Positions 57,298 through 64,000 of a stretch of DNA of 64,000 nucleotides are shown in pieces. Each line of letters begins with the position of its first letter. Position 1 is the first letter of the stretch. The position numbers were made by a program, and so were the translations under genes. Location of the stretch: NCBI GenBank assembly GCA_025201765.1, contig MU623406.1, positions 124,001 to 188,000 of the forward strand, given 5' to 3'. The notes under the pieces are model-generated. The model searched no databases. It worked only from the letters and a program-made list of their open reading frames with translations, and was not told the origin of the DNA. Source of the stretch: Daldinia sp. FL1419. Its lineage: Eukaryota > Ascomycota > Sordariomycetes > Xylariales > Hypoxylaceae.

Positions 57298-58569
57298 TCA
57301 CTTCCGCAGAATCTCCTCGTACTCCGGAAGATCCCACTTCACCCCCTCCTTGAGAAATGCCTGCGCAATAATATTCAGCCTAAAGAACGCCGCAACCCCC
57401 GCGATGAAATTCATAACGCCGATCCCGAACGGTGTCGTCGGCATCATATCGCCCGCCATACCCTTGCCGTCGCCAATATCCTTCTGCACCTGCTCCATAA
57501 AAGGGTGGAATGCCTCGTCGTAGGCTTTCAGTGCAGCCATGAGGCCGTCTTTATTATTATCTGGCTCACCGGCGGCGTTCTTGCAATGCCGACCGATTTC
57601 GCCCGCGAGAACGTATGCGCCCACGATCGCGGATGTAGTTCCCATTCCCGTGGTACCCGTGGGGCAGTACGCGGCGTCTCCGAGGAGGGCTACCCGTCCG
57701 CGAGACCAAGAGTCTAGCTTGACGAGGGACATGTGCTCGAGGTAGAAGTCATCCGAGTCCTTCATAGCCTGCACAAGCTCCTCGGACTCCCACCCTGCGC
57801 CTTTAAAGATCTCCGCCATCGCCTCTTTTTCCTCCTTCACGTCCCCTCTAGGGGCGTTCGCCAACCGCTCGGAATCGCTCTTGCAGGTGAGATACACCTG
57901 GATTTTATCCGGGCTATGTCTTCGCGTCATAATCGCCCGTCTCCCAGTTCCCGTGTACGCCGTCGCAATAAACCCCTCGCCATCTTTCATCCGTTTATGC
58001 ATGGTGAAATACGCCACGTATATTCCGCGAAGCGGATGCATCCCTTCGGTGTCGGAACCGAGCATCATCCTCCGTGTACGTGAATTCTGTCCGTCTGCGC
58101 CAACTAGTAGATCATATCGACCCTTCTCCCCGTCCGTAAGCTTGACTTCTACGCCGTCGTCGTTCTGCTCGAAGCTTTCGATCGATGTCCCAAAGACATA
58201 TTTCGTCCGGTCCTTCGAGTGGTCGTATAGGAGGCGACATAGATCTCCCCTCATAATTTCGTAATCGGTAGTGAAATTCTGCAATCCTTTCCCAGACTTA
58301 TTCGCCGGGAAGAAGGCTCGTCGCTTTCCTGCACTGTTGACTATCTGCAGACCTTGTTCTGGCGCCATTCTAGCCCGGAAGTCCTTTTCGAGACCCATGC
58401 GCTTCATCACCTCGATGCCGTGACCTCGGAGATCTAGCTGAAGCCCGGTTGTTCTTAAGGAGGGAAACCATTCGAGAACGGTGACCTCGTGGCCGATTTT
58501 GGAGAGCCAGAAGGCGAGGGCGTTGCCGGCGATACCTCCGCCGTTAATAAGAACCTTCATTCTCGCCAT
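57298..58569 (-). CDS. FAD-dependent monooxygenase (aromatic hydroxylase class)
   Basis: Single exon, 423 aa. An N-terminal Rossmann fold (INGGGIAGNALAFWLSKIG, ending in VLE) binds the ADP part of FAD. The DG motif reads LLVGADGQNSRTR (about residue 165) and the GD motif GRVALLGDAAYCPTG (about residue 300). These place it in the PHBH-type flavoprotein hydroxylases, near the TetX/2-polyprenyl-6-methoxyphenol hydroxylase group. Such enzymes use NAD(P)H and O2 to hydroxylate small aromatic or polyketide substrates. No membrane anchor or signal peptide is seen. The C-terminal ~60 residues contain a hydrophobic stretch (GVMNFIAGVAAFFRLNIIA). A Zn2Cys6 regulator is the next gene upstream on the same strand. 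Substrate unknown. Confidence 0.9.
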   Translation of the reverse strand: MARMKVLINGGGIAGNALAFWLSKIGHEVTVLEWFPSLRTTGLQLDLRGHGIEVMKRMGLEKDFRARMAPEQGLQIVNSAGKRRAFFPANKSGKGLQNFTTDYEIMRGDLCRLLYDHSKDRTKYVFGTSIESFEQNDDGVEVKLTDGEKGRYDLLVGADGQNSRTRRMMLGSDTEGMHPLRGIYVAYFTMHKRMKDGEGFIATAYTGTGRRAIMTRRHSPDKIQVYLTCKSDSERLANAPRGDVKEEKEAMAEIFKGAGWESEELVQAMKDSDDFYLEHMSLVKLDSWSRGRVALLGDAAYCPTGTTGMGTTSAIVGAYVLAGEIGRHCKNAAGEPDNNKDGLMAALKAYDEAFHPFMEQVQKDIGDGKGMAGDMMPTTPFGIGVMNFIAGVAAFFRLNIIAQAFLKEGVKWDLPEYEEILRK

Positions 58570-59041
58570 GGGCTTAGCGGCGAGTTGCGTTGTGGATTCG
58601 TAGGAGGCGAAGACGGATTGTATAGCAACAAGCTCGACTTCGGTAAAGACGTTCTAGACGGTAATTTAAGCAGGAATCATTAAATGCAGGTGCATCGTGT
58701 TAAATACAGATAATTCGAGTGGTATGTTCTTTAGTCGTAACGACCGATTATCTCCGTCATCTCCTGCTTCGGCCGATAGAGCATAGAACACCGCCGAATA
58801 TGTAGCTAGACCGCTTAAAGAGAACCGCACGCGCCTTTTCCGGGTATGAATCAGGTAGCAACTATTAGCATCTGTGTCGACTCGTGCATTCTCTTTTCCC
58901 GTGTCTCGTTCTCTCTTCTGCGAGCGACACGTTCCCTCTGCGGAGAGCTAAACTTCGTACACCAGCCCCTCCTCAGAAGAAGGGAAATATAATACACGAT
59001 AGGATTGAAATAAGTTAGAGAGAAGGTATCTTTGAATTTCT
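58570..59041. other. Promoter region of the FAD monooxygenase gene
   Basis: 472 bp between the monooxygenase start and the regulator stop. No coding signal. CGG/CCG triplets that a Zn2Cys6 factor might bind occur, but no clear paired site was established. Confidence 0.4.
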
Positions 59042-61374
59042 TCAAGTAAATCCTGAATCTGTCATCAGAAACTCCAAGTCGAAATCCAGATCCATCCCAT
59101 ACCCTCCATCCAAACTATTCGGCGTAAGTCCAATATTACTAGCGCATGGCGAAGGCATGGTCCCTGCCCGTTCTTCTAATAGTTGGACACATAATTCAAG
59201 GCTATCTTTTCCACTCTGTGCAACCTTTAGGTCGCATGGGATTCCTGCCTCCGTGGCTTCCACCTGAGCCATGATCATACAGAGGAACATAGGTCCCTTG
59301 ACGTTGGTCTCCCCCTGCCGAATTCGCTCGTACGATAACGAGATCATATCTTTTACAGCTTTCTTTAAGTTTTCTATATCTTGAGAATTGCGAAGCTGTG
59401 CCCTATCGACACGCTGAGCCTCAACCTGGGCGATGAGCTCGCGAGTAATGACAGCCATGGCATATCTGAATGCCTCTCTAAACATACCTCCTCCGGTAGC
59501 CATAAGGCGAGAAAACCCTTCGTCGGGCTCGGGTGAGATAAGGGCCATAGCCGAGTCCAGCGTAACCTTGAGGGAGTAGTAAAATAAGGGGTTGGTCCGC
59601 GCTTCACCAGCAAAAGGACAGTGAAGAGGAATCAAAAATCGGCGGACTAAGTGGTCTAGCGAGTTCCGATGAAACGGCGATGCACCAGCTGTCTTGGTAT
59701 CTCTTATTAAGCTACTATATGACCGATATTTATCGGTAAGCTCTGAGCTCAAGGCAAGCGCATCCATGTAAGCGAGCTCGGAGCGCAAGCCATTCAAAAG
59801 CCGTAGGATTTTAAGGCGTATTGGTACTAGGTTGAGTAGGATGAGTTGTAGTGATGCTTCGGTATAGGTATCTTTCGGGTGAGGCTGGAGCGTTGTAACT
59901 GTCTCGTTAATTTCATCGTCATTGATATTTGACGGGGCTTCGGTGTCAAAATCATCGAGTGAGATTCTAGGTGGCATCGCAGAGTCCAAAGATGACTGTA
60001 CAACTATTTCGAGTATAGAAGCCCAGAGTCTTCTACGGAGCTCAGCTTCTAAGATAGACATCTTAGGGAGATGCTTGGGGTCGCGATGTAGGCCGATTTG
60101 CATTGCCATATGCATCAGCGATCCCGAGGATACCCAAACTAGATCCCCGCCAATCGAGAAGATCTGTCGTGCTAGAATGGTCAAGCAGTAAATTTGGATC
60201 CCGATAATATTCAAGCGATCTTTTTCTAGCGGCCCGGCGAGCCAAGTCTGGGTAGCATATACCCATTGGTGAACCGTATTGCGAAACCCCGCGTCGCCGC
60301 CAGTATCCTTTGATAGACTCGATCCTATCCCGACTACGAGAAGGATTTTGAGGCGTAAGCTAGTCGTGACACTTTCTGGACTATCCCAGAATGTCTGATA
60401 TTCGGACCAAAATGTGGGAGCATGGATTACTCGATGAGTCGATTCGAATGATTGAAAGTATGCGTTTGCCATAGCATCCGCCATCTCCCGCGAAGGCGGT
60501 GCAAGGTCAAAATCAGGAGATGAAAGCCACCTACTGGGCCGTCCCAGCTTAGTGCTTCTTGCTATATTTTTACATTTTTGGAGAAGAGTCCATATCTGCG
60601 CATACAAAGCTCCCTTTTCAGCGTCTTCAGGAAAAGTCCCCTTGGCGGTATTGGCGGCCCCGACGTAGCACGCAACTAGAGGTGCAAACTTAGGATATAG
60701 TTAGTATAGTTAATATCACGCGGACTAGGATGCACAGTAATTACCTCCGGTGCTGTGCCTAGTCTAAGACTCCATCCTAAGATTCTTGTTTTATTAAGAA
60801 TTATCTGCGAATCACGCAATCCCAGCTGGCGTGCGAGTATGTCCCGACCGTTTTCAGACAGTCCATTCATAGGGCTAGGTACCGAAGACTTGCTAGAGGC
60901 ATCATTCCCCTGCTGGACAATACCTGTAACACCCGGGTCGGGTTCTGGAATATGTGTATGCGGTTGAACATTAGTGCGATCAAGGCCAAGAATTACCGTG
61001 CCCGGCCTATCACTCTGCCCTCCTGTGGAAGACGATCCCGCCAGGACCCTTGATATTAGCGGCGGAACCTGATGCTCATGGGGATCGGTATTATGTTCTA
61101 CGATTGGCCCGTTTCCGCCAAGCTCCTGAGCCTGAGCTTCCGAAGGTGAAGGCACATGGCTCGATAAACTTGACGTTCCTGCCGGTGACATACCGGGCCT
61201 AAGCGGTAGTTGGCTAACGGGTTCATCGTTATATACTCTGAAGATACATTTTAACTTGGTGGCGACGCAATGCCCACACGGCTCGTTTCGATCGCATTTG
61301 ATCTTGCGGCGTCGGCACTCGAGGCAGGAAAAGGCCGGCCTTCGGCGACGACGGGATTGTCGTTGTGATAACAT
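59042..61374 (-). CDS. Zn2Cys6 fungal transcription factor
   Basis: Two exons, 61374-60745 and 60688-59042, intron 56 nt in phase 0, giving 758 aa. A basic start (QRQSRRRRRPAFSC) leads into a Zn2Cys6 cluster with cysteines 17, 20, 27, 33, 36 and 43, which binds CGG half-sites. Residues about 60-190 are Ser/Pro-rich linker. The Fungal_trans middle homology domain runs through FQSFESTHRVIHAPTFW, SGSLMHMAMQIGLHRDP and ELRRRLWASILEIVVQSSLD. The C terminus is acidic (DLDFDLEFLMTDSGF), a plausible activation domain. An upstream in-frame ATG at 61461 adds 29 residues with no regulatory look; the 61374 start puts the zinc cluster near the N terminus as usual. Its neighbour on the same strand, the FAD monooxygenase, is a candidate target. 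Confidence 0.92.
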
Positions 61375-62555
61375 TGCAATTAGAATATTTCGGCCGTATA
61401 AGGGCACGTAAATAAGGGAAGGGCATAATGCAGTGCAAAATTGCAAACGCTTTTCTTGCAAACATAAGTGTTAAAGGTCTTAGGTCTTAGTTCCAGTGTG
61501 TTCATTCGGACAACAGAGGAAAATGCCGAACTGCTTAGGCCCGTTGACCCATTATTCTAGAGATTTATCACCTTCTATTGGCCGATCGATCAGATTTAAA
61601 GCCGCTTAGGTCCGTTGTTGATAGATATAAGTTAGTTAACCTAACTAGGTAGTTAACTAGTTAGTTTGTTAGTCAGTTAAACTTGCCTCTTCTGAGTTTA
61701 CTTCTAGCAGCACGACACAAGTCATAACTGAAATTTAAACGCGTACTGAAAATAAGGCCATAAGCTTCATTTATATTATTCAGGAGTTGAATTATCCGAA
61801 GACGTATGTTGATGCTGAAAATATCAGCGAAAGCGCAGCTTGTTTGCCTTTTACAACTACTCTTACCCGCGTAACGACCCGACACCAGACGGCAATGTTC
61901 AACAGCGCCAAGACAACGTGGAACCCCCCGTAATGCGCTAGCAAGGGTCGATGCTGCAAGTATTGTGTATGTGCCAAAGATAGAAAATATCTTAGCTAAC
62001 TAATTTAGAGAATTCCTTCCGCCATTCCAACACACATGCAACCACCGCCGTGCCGGCATCGTGATCTTGTCCGAAATGTGCGAGTTGGTCCGCCTCTGAC
62101 TAACAGCTAAATCTAAACGGGCACGCCAAGTTAACAGATGGAATCTTTTTGTGATGGTTTCGCCTTCGCGTTTATCGTGTAATGTGCGTTCTCCTCGGGT
62201 TGGTTTGTAAAGTTTATAATTGAAAACGACGGTGCTGTGTTATTTCAATATCTCGTCCAAACATACAACCACTGCGCCGCACGCTCGCTCCAGTTGAAGT
62301 GACGAGTTTCGCGAATGTTACCTAGTTAAAGCTATCAATACTTTTCAGCTGAGTAGGTATTTCGTAGATGTGAAAATATTAATATTGTTTGTTACCCCTT
62401 ATCGAAAATCTGCCAGGACACTTCTACATAACCAAATAACACATTTTAGATTTTTATCTAACTAACTATAACTACAATTAATACTTTTACTCCGCTTAGT
62501 TACTTTAGATATATGTCACATGATAGACAAGGGCCCACAGGCCCTAGCCCTAACC
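61375..62555. other. Intergenic DNA
   Basis: Promoter of the regulator gene, then a TTAGTTA/TAGTTAAC-rich stretch at 61630-61680. No gene recognised. Confidence 0.5.
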
Positions 62556-64000
62556 CTAGACCCTAGCGGTCATATGAAGGCCTATAAGGCCTATATAAAA
62601 CCATTTAGATTATATTTGTAATATAATTAAAATCTTAAAATAATCATATTAAATCTACATATATATATTTAATAATTGGTAATTTCAATTCCAACCTTTT
62701 ATAGCAATAAATCATTTTCTTTTGTTTTATTTTCGTTCTTTACTTTTATTTATAATCTTTTTCAATTGTTTTTGGCTTTATACCACCAACCAACTTCATT
62801 AATATGCCCTATTTACTCAAAATAAACTTATATACTATAATAATTATTATAAGAAAAATTATATTAAACCATTTCCCTTTCATTTTAACAAATTACATAT
62901 AAATAAAAAACTTATATTAAATAATCCAATTATTTTAAAATATTTAAATTATTATTATTTATTTATTAATTAAATAAAATTTATAAATAATCCTATTAAA
63001 ATTTATAATTTTATAGGTAAAAACCTTATTTTATTTAATTTTTTATTTTTATATTTATTTTTCCCCTTTTATATATTTAAAATAATAATATATTTAATTT
63101 ATTAATTATTATAATTTAAATATACTTAATATTATTTTATTAAATTTATTATTTTAATAAATTTAAATTTTATTTAAATAATTTTTCCTTAATTATTATT
63201 AATTATTAATTAAATTTTAATTTTTAAATTATGTAATAATAATTCTAAATAAATAATCTTTTTTATTGAGTGGTTTAAAAAAAAAAGAATTTTTAAAAAT
63301 TAATTGAAAAGATAGAGAAAGAATTACCTAAAATATAAAGAATTATAAAAGGTATTTTAATTTTTTCTAAAATAATTCTAACCTTTACCATTAATAATTC
63401 TCCTTGGTCTTATAATTTATTTATCCTTAAAAAAATTATCTTCATTAATTATCCTTATTATTCTATAAATTTTTTTAATTGGTCTTATATCCATTACCTT
63501 ATATTTATAAAAAATTAATCCATTTATTTTTAATAAATTATTATCCTTTTATTTTAATTAAAATTTATTATCTTATATTAGATATAATTTTATTAAAAAT
63601 TTCTAAACCCTAAAAAACTTAATTAAATTTTTTTAAACCTTATTTAATTAAAATTTTAATTTTAATTTTAATCTACCTTTAATTAAAAAATAACTAATAA
63701 ATTTTTTAATTTAAAGTATTTAAGATATTATAGCAAAAATCCCTTTCCCAAATTTTAATAATAATCTTTTCCTTTTTTTTACCAATAATAATTACAATTC
63801 CCTATTTATTAAAATTAAAAAAATAATAATTAAATTATAAATTAAGTTTTCCAAAAGAAACCAATCCTTATAAACCTTTTAAAATTATTAATATTAATAA
63901 CCTATTTAACCCCCCTAACCCCTTTAACCTCTTCAACTTCCTTAACCTCCTTAACTTTAATAATAATATTAAATTAAATTATTTTAATTAATAAATATTA
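62556..64000. mobile_element. AT-rich, RIP-like degenerate transposon block (truncated by window end)
   Basis: A sharp change from ordinary to very AT-rich DNA at about 62.6 kb, running off the window. The texture, long T/A tracts with few C or G, equals that of the copia interior at 7.4-13.3 kb, so a RIP-degraded repeat is the simplest reading. The boundary is marked by a GC-rich stretch at 62529-62600 including GGGCCCACAGGCCC and CCCTAACCCTAGACCCTAG. Near 63905-63950 the minus strand reads as a run of Lys/Glu-Val codons, perhaps the remains of coding sequence. No LTR, inverted terminus or transposase could be identified, so the class is unknown. Confidence 0.55.

Noticed and set aside
62560..62580. 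Telomere repeat tract
   Set aside because: Only two or three irregular CCCTAA-like units, interrupted, and followed by more sequence; no telomeric array.

Overview
The window reads as nuclear DNA of a filamentous ascomycete. Genes carry short GT-AG introns of about 45-90 nt and intergenic DNA is rich in TAGGTAGGTACCTA-type motifs. There are typical fungal families (AA9 LPMO, Zn2Cys6 regulator, GMC oxidoreductase, DHA1 transporters), and a transposon has been reduced to AT-rich sequence by transition mutation, as expected of RIP. Sordariomycetes (perhaps Xylariales) is my best guess; that is an inference from style, not a database result.

Layout. 0.8-2.8 kb: two convergent housekeeping genes, a Dpb3-like histone-fold protein and the U2 snRNP protein A' (lea1). 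3.9-6.7 kb: a broken tannase/feruloyl esterase remnant, then an intact 7-exon CorA-like membrane protein. 7.26-13.48 kb: a complete but dead Ty1/copia retrotransposon on the minus strand, with 143-bp LTRs, a 5-bp target duplication and recognisable reverse transcriptase and RNase H. A less mutated solo LTR lies at 15.95-16.11 kb. 14.5-19.2 kb: a RING protein, a UbiA-family prenyltransferase/terpene cyclase with an apparent 1-nt frameshift, and a P450 pseudogene. The last two look like a decaying terpenoid mini-cluster. 19.9-32.2 kb: a 90-aa membrane protein, an AA9 LPMO, the nucleoporin Seh1, two MFS transporters and Alg7 (first step of N-glycan lipid-linked oligosaccharide synthesis).

34.2-37.0 kb: a PHD+SET protein of the Set3 type, followed by about 6 kb without a convincing gene. 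43.1-45.6 kb: an 8-exon secreted GMC oxidoreductase with one GC-AG intron and a 31-nt exon. 48.0-50.2 kb: mitochondrial N-acetylglutamate synthase (arginine pathway). 51.7-54.3 kb: the Hsp110/Hsp88 chaperone, with a 13-nt first exon. 56.5-61.4 kb: a heme-degrading-domain (UPF0303) protein, an FAD monooxygenase and a Zn2Cys6 regulator, adjacent and possibly functionally linked. From about 62.55 kb to the end: a second AT-rich, RIP-like block that runs off the window.

Gene models were spliced by eye, requiring reading phase to agree across every junction and the product to match the family. The most unusual content is the dated debris: the copia element with its solo LTR, the tannase and P450 pseudogenes, and the frameshifted UbiA gene beside them. 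I found no CRISPR array, no convincing tRNA or rRNA gene and no clearly novel multi-gene system.
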